Notes: generated by a model from the sequence alone, not told the origin. A stretch of DNA of 64,000 nt from Macrolepiota albuminosa (GCA_027475525.1 JAMWFC010000122.1:620001-684000); one strand, 5' to 3'; counted from the stretch's first letter, positions 1 to 12,055 are shown. Program-made: numbers and translations.

Positions 1-2
1 CA

Positions 3-456
3 GGTCAGACAGGGACTTGTTTTGCGTGTGGCCAACCAGGCCACTATGCTACCAACTGCCCTGCAAAGCCAGGAGCCCCGAGGAAGGGGTATACACCCCC
101 GTGCCCACCTTCGAGCTGCACATACTGCAGCCGCAAGTGGGAGTGATGGAGATGTTTCTGCTGAGTCTGAGGCAGAGCACCCCACAAACGACCAGGAGCC
201 CCCAGAGGAGGCATCGGGCGCTGAGCCCGAGAGTGTGGTCGTGGAGGGGGAGGAGTACGTCACAGTTGACGTATATGATGACATCTACGACAATGAGTAC
301 TACAGTCATGACAGCGACTCCGAGTGCCTAGCGGCGATGACAGATTGGCCATCTACCAATGATCCCAAACGGAATAATGTGGTTTGGATGAAGAAGGTGA
401 CTCTTCGTCGTGCAGAGGGCATGTTGCAGCCTAGGACGGGACATCCTTCCCTATGA
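3..456 (+). pseudogene. C-terminal gag remnant with CCHC zinc knuckle (5' end outside window)
   Basis: The frame starting at base 3 encodes a zinc knuckle of the form C-x2-C-x4-H-x4-C (CFACGQPGHYATNC) followed by a second cysteine cluster, then stops at 144-146. Such knuckles bind nucleic acid in the gag proteins of LTR retroelements. Reading continues as an acidic, Asp/Glu/Tyr-rich stretch only in the +1-shifted frame (22-456), so a +1 shift or a one-base indel lies near 100-146. A further open stretch in a third frame (410-760) ends 13 bases before the next ORF. With the ORF at 773 and the LTR at 2623 this looks like the 3' part of an LTR element. No reverse transcriptase or integrase is seen between 146 and 2622, so the copy is non-autonomous or internally deleted. 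Confidence 0.6.
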
Positions 457-772
457 AGATGTCCCTGCTCCAGCCGCCCCCTGGCTTATCCAGCGCCTTG
501 CCAGCGGCACGTCTGAGGTCGTGTCTTCACGACCAGTATCCGTGGTCTCCACCACGTACTCTGGGGAGCAGAATTCCAGGGGTGTGAGCACATGCCCCAC
601 TGAGGCCAAGGCCTCACAACCCCGAAAGAATCATCGGGGTAAGCAACCGGAAGGGCACGCATACGTCAATGTGCACTTCCCCAAGGATGCCCCGAAAGGG
701 GCCCCAGGGGCTAACATCCCCTTTTTACCTGCAATACTGGTAGAGGGCCCGCCAGCCTGACTCCCACAGTGT

Positions 773-2437
773 GTGTGGGCAATGGACCCACGGTCTGAGA
801 AGTCAGAGCCGGAGAGGCTGCCATTCCCACCCTCCGACAACGATTGGTATGAGGAGCCTGAAGAGGCTCGTATGGAATCCCCTGTGCCGCATAAGACGGC
901 GGCACAACGTATGGCGCACGAACAGTGCAACAGCAATCGACGGGCCAAGATGGAACGTTGGGCGCAGGATAGCGCCAAGCGAGGAGCTGCCCTCCTCAAG
1001 GACCAAACCAGGTGCATTCCTGATGCACTCGGTGTTGTGATCTATCGTGATCACACTATTGAGCGCCAGAACTCATTCTTTGGCACGGGGTTAGCTCCCC
1101 AATTCTATTGGTCGCCAGTGACCAATACCATCTTCGTTGGGCAAGAAGCCCGCACAGCCAGGTCCTTCGAAACTGATAAAGAGAGCAACGCCTCGGCGAC
1201 GCCCCACAACAGTAAGGTGTACCAAGTGGCACCTCGCGGGTTTCCCTGCAGTCCTCGAGAAGTCCGCAGACTTCATGCACTGGTTAACAACCAGTTTATG
1301 CTGATTCGTCAGCATCAGTTGGGCTACCTTTTGCTCAACAAATTCAAGCGGGTGGCGCTCAACTGCCACCCTACAGCCCGAGACAGAGCTATGTCTCATT
1401 TACTCGATGAGGTCAAGTATAGGACTATTGCGGTACCCTTCGCGAGTCCAGAGGAGCGGGAGAACGTCCCACGAATGATTGTGCCATCACGGCTCTATCG
1501 CCGCAAAGAGGGAGGGAAAATTGCCTTCGTCAGCCTTACCCCCCCTGATCCAAAGCAACTATTTGCTTTGGACTACCTGGGCTCATACGCCCTCCTCTAT
1601 GGACGTCCTGGGACGTCCAACATATGGACCGGTCTGGCCATGGACCATGCCATGCGCATTCATTGGCGCAGCCTCTTTGGGTTTGTGCTTGTATGCGCCC
1701 TCAGCGCCAGCCGCGCCTCCAAGTCCACGGTACACAAGTACCTGGCCTATGTCTTTGCAAGGCCAGGCCTCTACAAAGAGGCCGTGGCTGAGTACGAGGC
1801 AGCCATGGGGCAAGTCTTTGTGCCCCTCCACGCCGACGACCCTAACTTCGAGGCTCAGGCTGTGGACATCCCAGAAGCGTCAGCTTCCGTATTCACCACT
1901 TTGGACGCGTTACGTGTCCTTCTTCATAATCAAATCCCGGTCAGCTGGGCTGACCATGCATATACTTATGGGGTCACCTACTTGGCCCATTTATTCTTCA
2001 GCAACAGCCGGCTCTACAACGAGGCGGCCACTATCGACGATGAGAGGCTACAATGCCTCGACCATTACGGTACACCCCAGTCCATCACTCAGTGGGATGG
2101 GTGGCGCGAGGCCACCATTGGCGATCGCCAACGCCTGATGCTCCAGCAGCAGGACAGTCGTCGTGCTTACGACGACGCACTCACCAAGGGGATGTACCTT
2201 CTCATCGGGCAAGACATTTATGCCCATGAGATCTGGATGCGCCAGTACCTGTCCAACATTGGGGATCTTCCTGATCCCCAACCACCTATTCTGGGGTCGA
2301 TCGTTGACCCCAATCTCACACTGTCTCCCCTCCAGGACTATGACGATTCCCTGCCAGTAGCAGGGCCTTCGGGCACTTCCTACGTGCCCGCACCCAAGGA
2401 TGAACTCCTCGGGACTATGACGATTCCCTGCCAGTAG
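773..2437 (+). CDS. Unrecognised 554-aa ORF next to an LTR, C-terminus broken by a 77-bp duplication
   Basis: A long ORF with balanced composition and no signal peptide or membrane segment that I can see. The N-terminal 90 residues are charged; the middle contains many His, Tyr and Arg residues. I do not recognise a domain. It lies between a gag-like CCHC fragment and an LTR, so it is probably an accessory ORF of the same element. Bases 2335-2411 are repeated exactly at 2412-2488. Because 77 is not a multiple of three, the duplication forces the stop at 2437. If one copy is ignored, the frame continues through an acidic tail to a TGA at about 2575-2577, just before the LTR. That tail is probably the true C-terminus. 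Confidence 0.6.
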   Translation: MWAMDPRSEKSEPERLPFPPSDNDWYEEPEEARMESPVPHKTAAQRMAHEQCNSNRRAKMERWAQDSAKRGAALLKDQTRCIPDALGVVIYRDHTIERQNSFFGTGLAPQFYWSPVTNTIFVGQEARTARSFETDKESNASATPHNSKVYQVAPRGFPCSPREVRRLHALVNNQFMLIRQHQLGYLLLNKFKRVALNCHPTARDRAMSHLLDEVKYRTIAVPFASPEERENVPRMIVPSRLYRRKEGGKIAFVSLTPPDPKQLFALDYLGSYALLYGRPGTSNIWTGLAMDHAMRIHWRSLFGFVLVCALSASRASKSTVHKYLAYVFARPGLYKEAVAEYEAAMGQVFVPLHADDPNFEAQAVDIPEASASVFTTLDALRVLLHNQIPVSWADHAYTYGVTYLAHLFFSNSRLYNEAATIDDERLQCLDHYGTPQSITQWDGWREATIGDRQRLMLQQQDSRRAYDDALTKGMYLLIGQDIYAHEIWMRQYLSNIGDLPDPQPPILGSIVDPNLTLSPLQDYDDSLPVAGPSGTSYVPAPKDELLGTMTIPCQ

Positions 2438-2622
2438 CAGGGCCTTCGGGCACTTCCTACGTGCCCGCACCCAAGGATGAACTCCTCGACTACGACATGA
2501 ACGACGCGACTGCTGATCTATTCTGGGAGCCTGGGGACTCTCCCATTGCCCCCATTCCTGACTTACCGACGGCCTGACCATTGTATTATCTCAAGACCGT
2601 AGCTCGGTCTGATTGGAGGGTG

Positions 2623-2786
2623 TGTAGCGTAGTCCGCTATGTGGCATTGGCCACATAGCTTTACTTACTGTAGTAGATATTATATTATATTTATTATAAT
2701 ATAATATTAATATATTAATTACTTTACCCTATATATACGTACATATGTGCTGCTTATTAAGCAGCTTATTTTTGTTGTATACTACA
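2623..2786 (+). repeat. LTR, 164 bp, TGTAG...CTACA
   Basis: A 164-bp AT-rich segment begins TGTAGCGTAG and ends GTATACTACA, so its outer five bases are inverted (TGTAG/CTACA). The purine stretch GGAGGGTG just before it fits a polypurine tract, which makes this the 3' LTR of the element on its left. It contains the hairpin CTATGTGG...CCACATAG. The 5' LTR and the matching target duplication lie outside the window. Confidence 0.6.
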
Positions 2787-3589
2787 TTGTCAATAGACCG
2801 GTCTGGTCTGATTCAGTGTTGTGTGCACACTAAGCTATCCAAAATCCATAACTTCGTTACAAGTTGAGCATGGCATTGCCATTGATGACGTGGTTGATGT
2901 CAATCCACTCACAGTCGTAGTTGTAGTCATGCAAATCTTCTGGAATATCTCATATGTTGTCCAGCGCATGTTGTTTTGCTTCATTACATGCTTGGAGATC
3001 GCAGTGAGCATTTTACACATCTCCACATGACGATTACTCACCTTGTTGATGCTCTTGAACTTCTTTGTTCTGACACTTCTGAAATGCCTCTATCCCCGCA
3101 CGGTTTAACGTCTGGATGCCGGGGCCATGCAAAGGGCCCTTACAGTAGATTTTGAACTTCCCTTTACTCGACTTTCTCTGTTGAAGCATAAGTCACGTCA
3201 GCAAGTTTCATATGATCACACCTTACTATCTTGAATTCAGACTGCAGGGTGTAAGTTGAGCCGTTTTCTTTTAGCTACGGCCTCCTTCTTTGCAGCACAC
3301 AGGTTTCCTTTAGGAATCACCCCTGAGACCAAGGAAATCAGCATGCTGCAGAGGTGGAAGCCGTGAGCTCTCAGCAACGCCTTTGAACCTACTAACTGCC
3401 CTCCACAGGACTTAACACTGGCCTCTTATCAATGCGCTCAGTGAGTGCTATGTGCACACATTTTTTCTGTCTGAACCAGCGACTGTAGATGCGCTCAGGC
3501 TGGATTTTCTTGCCCTATGACTCAGTTCCAGTGTACTGCCCTCAATTAGTCAACTTTCCGTCCTTGCTCCATGACTCCATCGCCGTGGA
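2787..3589. other. No gene recognised
   Basis: Short ORFs only, with no recognisable protein and no clear repeat. Part of it may be decayed upstream exons of the oxygenase fragment that follows. Confidence 0.4.
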
Positions 3590-3934
3590 GGAGTTGTTCC
3601 TGGAGGAGATCAAACTGAGCCCCTCAGCACCGATATCTTCTGGGATCTTGGGTTATTTGTAGAGTTTCCTCCAGGGTCGCTTATGCTCTTTCTATCTGCC
3701 ACAAATACCCACTCCAATGTTCCCGTTCAGGCCGGTGACCAGCGGGCATCATTCATGCAATACTGTTTAGGAGGACTATTCCGCTACATCAATAATGGAT
3801 TTCAAACAGAGAAAGAATTTGAGACGGAAGATCTTGAAGGTTACAAAAACATGTGTGTGGCTAAGTCATCAAGATGGGAAATGGGACTGAATCTGTTGAG
3901 TAGAATTGAAGAGTTCAGGAGACCATCTCTTTAA
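3590..3934 (+). pseudogene. Fragment of a fungal 2OG-Fe(II) oxygenase of the Tet/JBP-like, transposon-associated type
   Basis: The frame reads DIFWDLGLFVEFPPGSLMLF, then a segment with His in THSNVPV, then GDQRASFMQYCLGGLFRY. From memory of the family, the pattern W-D-L-x-L-x-x-E-F-P-P-G-S, distal His, then R-x-S-F-x-Q-Y-x-x-G-G-L-F-R matches the C-terminal half of the double-stranded beta-helix in the 2OGFeDO proteins that are expanded in basidiomycetes and often sit beside KDZ transposons. The His would bind iron and the Arg would bind 2-oxoglutarate. The upstream part with the HxD motif is not recognisable, and no transposase is seen here, so I treat it as a fragment. The end lies at a 77-bp duplication (3887/3964). 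Confidence 0.5.
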
Positions 3935-4039
3935 ATTTGCAGTACTTTTATACACGTAAGATACTGAATCTGTTGAGTAGAATTGAAGAGTTCAGGAGAC
4001 CATCTCTTTAAATTTGCAGTACTTTTATACACGTAAGAT

Positions 4040-5320
4040 GTAGTAGAGATTCTGTTTGACAAATTCATGAGTGGACGGTTTAATGCAAACACAAACACCT
4101 ATGTTGATTTGACTGATATTCTGGACTTTTTTGTGTCAATCTTCTTCTCTACTCCAGGCTATCAGAAAAAGCCAATGCTGTTGAGAGGGTCTATCTTCTC
4201 TCTGTCCGTTGACTTGACAACCACAAATTGTATGTTGGTATGTTAATTGTTGCACAACATTTGAGCATGAACACAATGTATTCTTCATGTTTTCAACAAA
4301 TCTTTAAACTGATAAAATCATCCTACTGACAGCAAAAACTCCTCTATAGATTTTATATTCACACCATTCGACCTATGCCTGAGGAGAAACTGCAGGGGGA
4401 TTCAAATTGCAAATTCTCAAAGAATGGCTTATAGACAGTTCCTGGGTCTCTTAAAAGTGTGGACAAAGCTTTATTTAGTTTTACTGCAAGTTTTGCTAGG
4501 TACTGTGATAACATTTGTGAGTGGTAAGCTCACCACAGACTGTTTAAGCTGTTGTGGCATTTTTGATACCATTTCCTAAAAAGGAAATTTTCAATTTCAA
4601 CTTAAAATCACTCTTGAAAATCTTCAAGTCCGGCTTTCCAGGTTCAAAGTTCAACAGGTGCAGACTCACAAATATAAAATACAAATCACACATCTTATGT
4701 TTAAGTCATTATCATTCAGATTGAAGTATAAACAATGCATTACTTATCAGTTATTTACAACATTTAACAACAATAAGATTGTGAAAAAGAGCGGGAAAGA
4801 AATTGTCTAACAAAACTGAATGGAGAGGGATATAGTCAAAGCAGGGAGACCTCACCTGCCATGTAACTCCATGTGAAAATCATCGCCGCAGATACCAGAT
4901 CTGTTGTCTGAACAACTGAAGGTTGAGAGTGGGAGCCCAATGCTGCTTCTGCTGCCGTTCTAAAACTAACGTCAGAGCAAGTGATGGAATTAGGCTAGAA
5001 GTACTGACCGCCCTTGATAGACGCCAGGTGCAGTGCTGCATACAACAACCCAATAACACTCTTTATCCAAAATTTCTTTCTGCACGGAGCGAGTTGCGGA
5101 GGATGCACCAGGCCTGGAGTGGAGGTGGAAGGGCCATGATGCAAAAGGCTAGGTAGATGGGGAAAAGTTGGGGCTGGAAGGTGAAGATGGGGCGGTACAT
5201 GTTGGTGAACCACTTGCAGTAGCATCATCCAATAAGTACATGTCCTTGTCATCTGAATCTAACTGTGCACATTTAGTGGATGCAGGGGCTCAATGGGCTT
5301 GGGCATCGCGACATTTTCTA
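4040..5320. other. Mostly non-coding; short tandem repeat at the right edge
   Basis: No convincing coding sequence from 4040 to 5320. The stretch at about 5380-5452, just inside the neighbouring gene, is an 18-bp tandem repeat (unit GTAGCAGGAGAAYGGG plus two bases, about four copies) that encodes His-Ser-Pro-Ala repeats on the minus strand. Confidence 0.4.
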
Positions 5321-5322
5321 GA

Positions 5323-5904
5323 CTATGTATAGCTCTCATTGCCATCCAAATGCAATGCAGGGCTTTGACAGGATGTTGCAGGAGAACGGGGTGTAGCAGG
5401 AGAACAGGGTGTAGCAGGAGAATGGGGTATAGCAGGAGAATGAGGCATAGGGTTAGAAAGGTGCCAGCTACCTGATGCAATTGAAGGCGGGTCTTGCACC
5501 AGAGATACCAGGCCATTTGCACAGGCATGCTCCCAAGCCTGGACAGCAGCCTCGTAGCTATAGTAGCCCTGAAGCCAGCCTTTTTTGCCACTAGACAGTT
5601 TGTCAATCTGTGGGGCAGCAGCATGCCTTCATGAAAAAAAGTTATGCAGTGGCAAGTAAAGCATCAAAAATGCATACCATGTCTCAAATATGCCCGTCTT
5701 ACGTCCACGGAACACCACATAGGCTACCTTCTTGTGCTGTGAGGGGTCATCCCATTCGAAAACAGCAGGCTGTCCACGTAAATGTTCTTCCTTAGTGTGC
5801 TCAAACGTGTTCTTGATGCTAAGGCTGCTGACATCAGATACTTGAGGTTTCTTGCCCTTCGTGGGGCTGGTGGTCGCTATGCTAACTGAGTTGCATATGA
5901 CCAT
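5323..5904 (-). CDS. RNase H1 N-terminal (Caulimovirus viroplasmin-type) domain protein, two exons
   Basis: Exon 1 (5904 to about 5682) encodes VAYVVFRGRKTGIFETW, the signature start of the small RNA:DNA-hybrid-binding domain found at the N-terminus of RNase H1 and in many fungal retroelement-derived genes. A 50-nt GT...AG intron lies near 5681-5632. The second exon continues with GYYSYEAAVQAWEHAC, the second half of the domain, which contains the conserved aromatic and Trp positions. The domain is followed by a low-complexity tail of His-Ser-Pro-Ala-(Ile/Thr)-Pro repeats and a TAG at 5323-5325. No catalytic RNase H domain follows, so a binding role, not cleavage, is the likely function. It may be a domesticated or truncated retroelement piece. 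The exon junction was chosen by eye. Confidence 0.6.
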
Positions 5905-6362
5905 GGCATAAGTCTTTACTTACAGGCTTTTTGGGCAGATATTGAGCAGCTAAAAGCTGTTGGGCGGGCCTTCCCTGCTGAAAGGATGAAACAGGTTCAT
6001 AAGGAGGTTACTGTATGGTATAATCACAGGATGCACCTTGAGCCAGAGAAAAATGCATAATATGAGGGAAAAGTCAAAGAGAGGGTGGAGAGACGACAGG
6101 TGGTGGAGAGACGACAGGATTGTGAAATGAGATGTAGAAAGAACTTCAACCAAGTTGATCTGCTTGGATCACACCATCAATTTTGACCTTCCCATGCAAT
6201 CTGATTCAACAAACAGTCAGCTGGAGTGCATGGTGGAGTGCGTGTATGCCATTCAAGTTGATGGCTAGCATGATAGATCTGCACAATGATCATGGGTCTA
6301 TCCATTGAGCTGCATGTAATTCCAACTGACCTATTCAACCGCCACGTGTTCGTTCTTCTAAG

Positions 6363-7769
6363 TTGGGCACTAAGTCCTCCATGTCAATGGGGACTCAGAT
6401 TATTCTCAAGAAAAATACAAAAGCCAGCTTGGACCTTGTGCAAGAAGCTGTGTTTGCATATATGAAGGATCAGGAGAAGTTTATCAAGGACCTGGCAAAG
6501 CAACATCTGGTCGACAAGGAGCGTGTTCACAAGATGATAATTCACATGTCTACTTATACCTTGATGCATCGCCCCTCCCTTGCAAATGCAATTCTTCATT
6601 TTAAGGCAAAGGAAGTCAATGATGGTAAGCCTTTTATTGTATTATATTGCTGCCTCAATTTCACGTGTATTGCCAGATCGTGCCCCTGGTGATCACTTTA
6701 AACTCAAGGACATTCAAGAAAAAAGTTAGCAATGACAAAGAGTTAGACGTGTTGACAATGAGCAAGCAGCATAGGCAGGAACTTATTGAGGAACTTATGG
6801 AACATTGCAGCATCAAATTGCAAGGATTGCATAGTAACAACCATGCATTGGCACTGGATGCACACAAAAATATCAAGGCTATCACGGAAGAGGTATGCCT
6901 GCTACTATATGCTCCTAACAGTTTCTTTCTTGCTGACAAGTAATGAGATGAGGAATCTTTTTCTTTGCACAGGCGTTCGTTTCTTTGCTTTCTTCTCCCA
7001 TAGTCATGTGGAAGACACTGCAACCACATTCACTGCCACTTCAGATGACACGGTACTGAAGTTCTTCCCAGAAATCCTGAAGCTAGACTACATGGAGGTA
7101 CTTGCTAAATTCGAGATGTACACTTGCCTCGAAAATCGGGGTACTTCTTGCTATCTTCAAATGCTTGCAACAGAGCTAACAATAATTGTAGGTGTCACAA
7201 AGTTAGATACACTGTCTTCTATGTGTGCTGAGTGTACCAACGTCATTTTAGAGGGATTGCATGAGTATATAATGACCTGTTTATCACCGATCAGGTCTGA
7301 TGGTCCTACAGGTGCAATTCTCGTAAATAAAGGGGTGAAAATGAACTATATGAGCTATGAGACAGTGATTGTTGAGAAGTACCATGTCCACCTTGTTGGC
7401 TGGCCTGCAAGGATAGAATTTGGCAGCCCCTCCAAGATTTCTACTGTGGACGATGTGTGGCTTTTACACTCTGCCCTCAAAGATGGCGTCTGCAAGTGGA
7501 TGTTCCTCACAGCAGAGGAACGGAGAGAGCATGATCAGAAACTCACTGATGCACGCAGCCAAGGGATTGTAATCAGAAAGAAGTGGAAGTTACGTTCAGA
7601 CAAAGGCAAGCCCAGGACAAAGGGTTCAGGGCCATGGTCTAAGAAAAAAAAAATGTCACAACTCCTGCCAGGCCCTGCATATAAGAACACCAAGTTCATA
7701 AACAATGACGATGAAGAAGACAACTCACAGACTGATGATGGCTTCAGCAGCAACGAGGACGATGACTAG
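6363..7769 (+). CDS. Unknown multi-exon basidiomycete protein with basic then acidic C-terminus
   Basis: At least three exons can be followed. The first runs from 6363 to about 6625, with a donor at GTAAGCC. The second runs from about 6676 to 6891 and is rich in Lys and Glu. The last is about 7010-7769. Introns are about 50-100 nt. The last exon contains MNYMSYETVIVEKYHV followed by LVGWP and a TVDDVW segment, then a Lys-rich stretch (likely nuclear localisation) and a strongly acidic C-terminus. I believe similar hypothetical proteins are common in agaricomycete accessory regions, but no domain function is known to me. A nuclear role is an inference from the charge pattern only. Splice sites were chosen by eye and the start codon is uncertain. 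Confidence 0.5.
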
Positions 7770-8095
7770 ATGTTATGTACACCAATGCCACCATTTTTCG
7801 GTGACGGAGGTATTGTTGGTCTTTCTTCCAATCGTGCTGGCAGCTGAATCTCCCCATGAATGCCGTCTTCTGTCTTCAAGATGAAACTAATTTGCTGCAT
7901 AATTCACGCCTTTGAATAGCCCTTTTTATGACATTTTCTATCATCAATTACGTGTTGAATTTTTCTTCTTGCACGCTACGCACGCTTTAACTATCTAAAC
8001 CTATTTAATCATGTGTTGAAATTAGAAATAATTGTTTCATGTCATGTATGATTCATATATGGTCCTATGGAGTGAAATTGGATTGGGAGAGTAAA

Positions 8096-8550
8096 CAAAT
8101 ATCATTCAAAATTTTTCTGACATTTTTCCATAAATTTTAAGCAGAGGAGTGAGCTTATTGTGCGGAACAGCAAGCAAAGGGCAGGATCAGTCGTTGGCAT
8201 GATCTCCGGGTAGTCCCGACATATGTGATGCAACGTCGGTCATACATCAACAATCAATGATGCCATTGACAATGTGATGGTAGTGATTGCCGGTCACCTG
8301 AGTGATAGGAAATATTAATAATATTATTCAAAAATTTTCCAACATTTTTCCATAAATTTTAAGCAGGAGTGAGCTCATTGTGCAGAACAGCAAGCAAAGG
8401 GCGGGATCAGTCGTCGGCACGATCTCCAGGTAGTCCCGACATATGTGATGCGACATTGGTCATACATCAACGATCAATGATGCTGTTGACAACGTGCCTG
8501 ATGGCTTCGGCACCACCGGTAGCAATGGCCGGTCACCTGAGTGATACATT
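8096..8550. repeat. Imperfect direct repeat, two copies of about 210 bp
   Basis: The sequence from about 8096 to 8310 is repeated at about 8327-8550. Both copies contain CATTTTTCCATAAATTTTAA, GATCTCC and TAGTCCCGACATATGTGATG. Many of the differences are C/T or G/A at CpG positions. No ORF or terminal structure explains the repeat. Confidence 0.6.
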
Positions 8551-8649
8551 AGTGGTGAATTATTGGAGGAAGTGTGAAAGCGATAAAAACCCGCCGACTT
8601 AGGCGTGGATTACCATATATATTCCATGCCTAACAAGGCCCAACATGTG

Positions 8650-9135
8650 GTAGCCACAGGTGTTTGTGACATAATAGGTAACACAAATCCATACAGCGAT
8701 GCTCCATCAGAATCCTGAGATGGAAATTGCCCGATCGATTCTAAATGGCATTGCATAGTAAGTCGAAAAAAGTATCTCGAACCACGGGTGGGGGTACGAT
8801 AAACAAAGGTCTCAGAGATATTATCTTGACAGATGTATATCCTTGAAGAGGGTCCATCGGCGGAGTTTGATCGAGATCCTTGGCCTCATGCTCTGCCCTT
8901 GATGTGCAAGACAAACGATTCAAAAACAAACTACAAAGGGACGAGGACCTACATTGTTGTCAGCCTCATTGCGTTGTGGGAGATTAAATTCATCAATTTG
9001 AGTTTCCTCTCGCCCTTCCATACCTAGAGCCGTGGCCAGAGTGTACCAGTACACTATTGCAAAACGTATCAACGACATTCAATCAAGGTCGCTAACACAA
9101 GAAATGATCATGAATTGGTCGAAGGGATTAACGGC
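8650..9135. repeat. Segmental duplicate; uninterrupted version of the copia-2 target locus
   Basis: Bases 8667-8738 match 14165-14240, and bases 8738-9130 match about 60950-61335, at high but imperfect identity. Here the two halves are contiguous; in the second locus they are separated by 46.7 kb of inserted DNA. This copy therefore serves as an empty-site reference for the copia-2 insertion. Small ORFs on the plus strand (8833-9027, 9032-9220) may be exons of an unrecognised or decayed gene. Confidence 0.7.
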
Positions 9136-9438
9136 AGCGTGGTGTAACGTTTTGCCTAAAATGGAACACCTCGGAATTGCACTCGACGCTACCTGTCCCA
9201 TTAGAACAAACATGTTTTGATGAAGCTGTTGCGAAGTTTGATATCATTTCAGATCAAGAGGTCTGGTGATTTCAATGAAAGTACACGTCAATACGGGGAT
9301 GGTCATTGAAGTAACACATTAGCTTCAACTATTGAATTCCGAATCTATTCCATATGATGTATACAAAATAAAATTGTGGTGGGCGTACTACTGTCAAATA
9401 ACATGGTATGATAGGTATATTAGGTATGTGCACCTCGA

Positions 9439-11796
9439 TCAATTAGGACCAGACTGGTTGTCCTGTGGAGTTAATTGACCACTCTTGCGAGATGCTTTCC
9501 TGGACCCTTCGGAGTTCAGACGACTTTGCGTCTTACGCTTGCGGTTGCTTGGGACGAACTTGGAGGAGTGTTTCGCAAGTTTGTGCTTGACGCGACCTGC
9601 GTTGGTCCACCAGTCAATATACCCACTTTCAAGGCACAGATTTAAGATATTAGGTAACCACTTAGGATCCTCCAAGAGCTTCAACGCCTCTGCCTTCTGT
9701 ACTTCTGCCGCACTGCGTGCCCGTGCCACGGCATCAATGTTATAATTTTGCGGAAACTCTCGGGTGGGATCAGTATACCGCTCGCGTATTATGTACCGCA
9801 TGCCTTGTAAAACAGCATTAATTCCGGCGTTGGCAAATTGTGCGCTTTCGATCAAGTGGCCCGATTTCATATTCGGGATCCTTGCAGCGGCAATGCGAGC
9901 ATGACCTGTCTCAGAATTGAGATACCTGGCATCAAAGTTGTCGCGCAGGTCAAGAGTAAGGTCTTCAGAGCCAAGCTCATGACCTGTGTATCGCAACGCC
10001 ATCCAGAGTATAAGATGGTAAAAAGATTCGACGTCATCAATTCGATTTTGAATCACAGGCTCTCCTTTGTTCGGTTGGCACAAACGAATCGCAAGAAATT
10101 GCCAGGTACCCTGGGAATGACAGTAGATTAAGTTCAGTACAAAAGACAGTCTGTTTATCCGTTCTTACCGTACGCTCGGGCTGTGCTTCCCCGGATTGCT
10201 TATCAGCCAGCTCCAGATCGAGGGAAAGGTCCCAATCGATAAGATATCCTTGGAACGTTCCATCCCTCTTCCGCTTGAACATGATATTTCCGTTGCTGAT
10301 ATCACGATGAAGAATTTTGGCCTTAGTCGCAGCATCGCCATGAGCTATATATGATTGATCTAACGCTAAATCAAGAACTGATCAAGAATCACATACCCAT
10401 CGAAGCGTCTCGTATGATAGTAATCATCTCATGTGCGTTTTCAAATTCGTCCAGTGTCAAGGGCAGGTATTCGAGGGCGATCCGATAGTGGCGATGAGTG
10501 CGTAAAGTTATCTCGAAAGGTTTCGCTAGTTTGTCATTAAATATCTTCGTTTGCGTAATGTGGTGACTATAGTCCTCATTGCCAATGTCAGCTCCATGAT
10601 ATACTTCCGGAACATTTTGGACTTTATGCTCATGAAGCGTTTCATAAATCTCGTGTTCGGGCTTGAGAGTAGGAGAGTAGACGCGCCAACTGTCTTTGAG
10701 CAAGACGACCTTTTTGTCGTCTAAGCAGTACGCTTTGAAACACCGCGTCGAGCGCCCAATAGGGGAGGTAGAGCCAGGAGGCTGGTCTTTAAGAATGAAG
10801 TAGTTCTTGTCTCCAACGGAAATGATAAGAAGCTGAGCTTTCTCATCGCACCCCAGCGAGTGTTGAATATCCGTCTTCTGAGAAGGAGATAGAGTAGCGT
10901 CGGCCACAGTAGGGTCACGTCCACGCTCCGCCGTCGTTGCAGAAGTGAATCGGCGAAAGAAGTCAATAGAGTAGCGTCGGCCACAGTAGGGTCACGTCCA
11001 CGCTCCGCCATCGTTGCAGAAGTGAATCGGCGAAAGAAGTCAATGAGATGTGAGTCACTGAAGAGAACCTTTTTAGTTACAACAACACCACTTCTGTCCC
11101 AACGAAGAAGGCGCAAGTACATGCGGAAGATGAGAGCCGAGAACACATGAGTTCGGAACTCCATTGCCTGGTGACACGTCGCATAGCTTGTGATTTGACC
11201 AAGAGTCTCCTTACCTCGAATACTTTCCCTCTCGAAACCGTCGACAAGATCGTCAAAAGGATCGTCGTCGTCATTGTATTTGACTTCGAACATAGCCTCG
11301 ATGGTAGCATTCTCGTTGCCGCGATATACGACGATGTCGGGTTTGATATCTACACCGTCGAACACTTTCAATACATCGCTGTGCTTGTCGCAGAAGTTGA
11401 TGTTCTCTGATGGTCGCAGTGTATTTAGATACTTAACCTAGACAATATTAGCGGCGCAATAATGTTTGAACCATATGAACCGCATACCAAGTCTTCATAC
11501 ATGTCCCCTTCCCTAGTCACACGTCCGAGTGCCAGCTCAAGAGCTTGATAAGCTGCTATCCCGTCGGGTTCGCTGCCTGTACCTTGTACAGCTGGCAAGA
11601 AGTCGTTGAAAAGATGGACATCAACAGGGCCGACAACTCGTCCTGAGATGATAGCATGAAAGGCAGCAAACTGGGACTCCAGTTCATCAGAGATGGCGTT
11701 CCGTTCGCTGGGCACTACCTTGTGGTTTTCCATTGGTGTAGAACCAACCTTTGGTCCAGGGTCTTTTGGACGTGGAGTGACAGGTGGAGATGACAT
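9439..11796 (-). CDS. FunK1-type protein kinase (copy 1)
   Basis: Four to five exons on the minus strand. The likely start is the Met at 11796, inside the open stretch 11979-11425. The N-terminal lobe contains WDRSGVVVTKKV and the putative ATP-binding Lys in VVLLKDSWR (about 10700). The catalytic loop reads LHRDISNGNIMF (about 10265-10300), with HRD and the metal-binding Asn. YLIDWDLSLD holds the Asp equivalent to DFG. The C-terminal exon starts with DDVESFYHLILWMALRYTGH, the typical FunK1 C-lobe segment, and ends in a basic tail. FunK1 is a fungus-specific kinase family expanded in agaricomycetes; substrates are generally unknown. A 77-bp duplication (10889/10966, one mismatch) shifts the frame within exon 2. 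Discounting it joins the two reading frames. All key residues are present, so the enzyme is probably active. Confidence 0.85.
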
Positions 11797-12055
11797 GTTC
11801 CCATCGAGGAAAGTTGGCCTTAGTAGGTCATCCTTAAACGACCACTGCCTGGCAGATTCTGTGGATTGCAGGATGAGAGAATGGCTCAGAACTAAAGGTG
11901 GATGAGTCAAAGTCAAAGATCGACGAGTCAATATCACGTGAGATATAGGCCTAGAAACACCGCCAGGATAATCAACCATAATGTAACCGAATGACTCTAC
12001 TCTGATGGTACATGACTGTGCATGGAGCTATAGCATTGAATGGCAGCTGTTGGAC

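Noticed and set aside
3..456. Programmed +1 frameshift in gag
   Set aside because: No slippery heptamer could be identified and the copy is truncated, so a simple indel is as likely.
1479..2138. 219-aa ORF in another frame of the 773-2437 ORF
   Set aside because: Composition is biased and it is fully contained in the longer ORF; regarded as a shadow frame.
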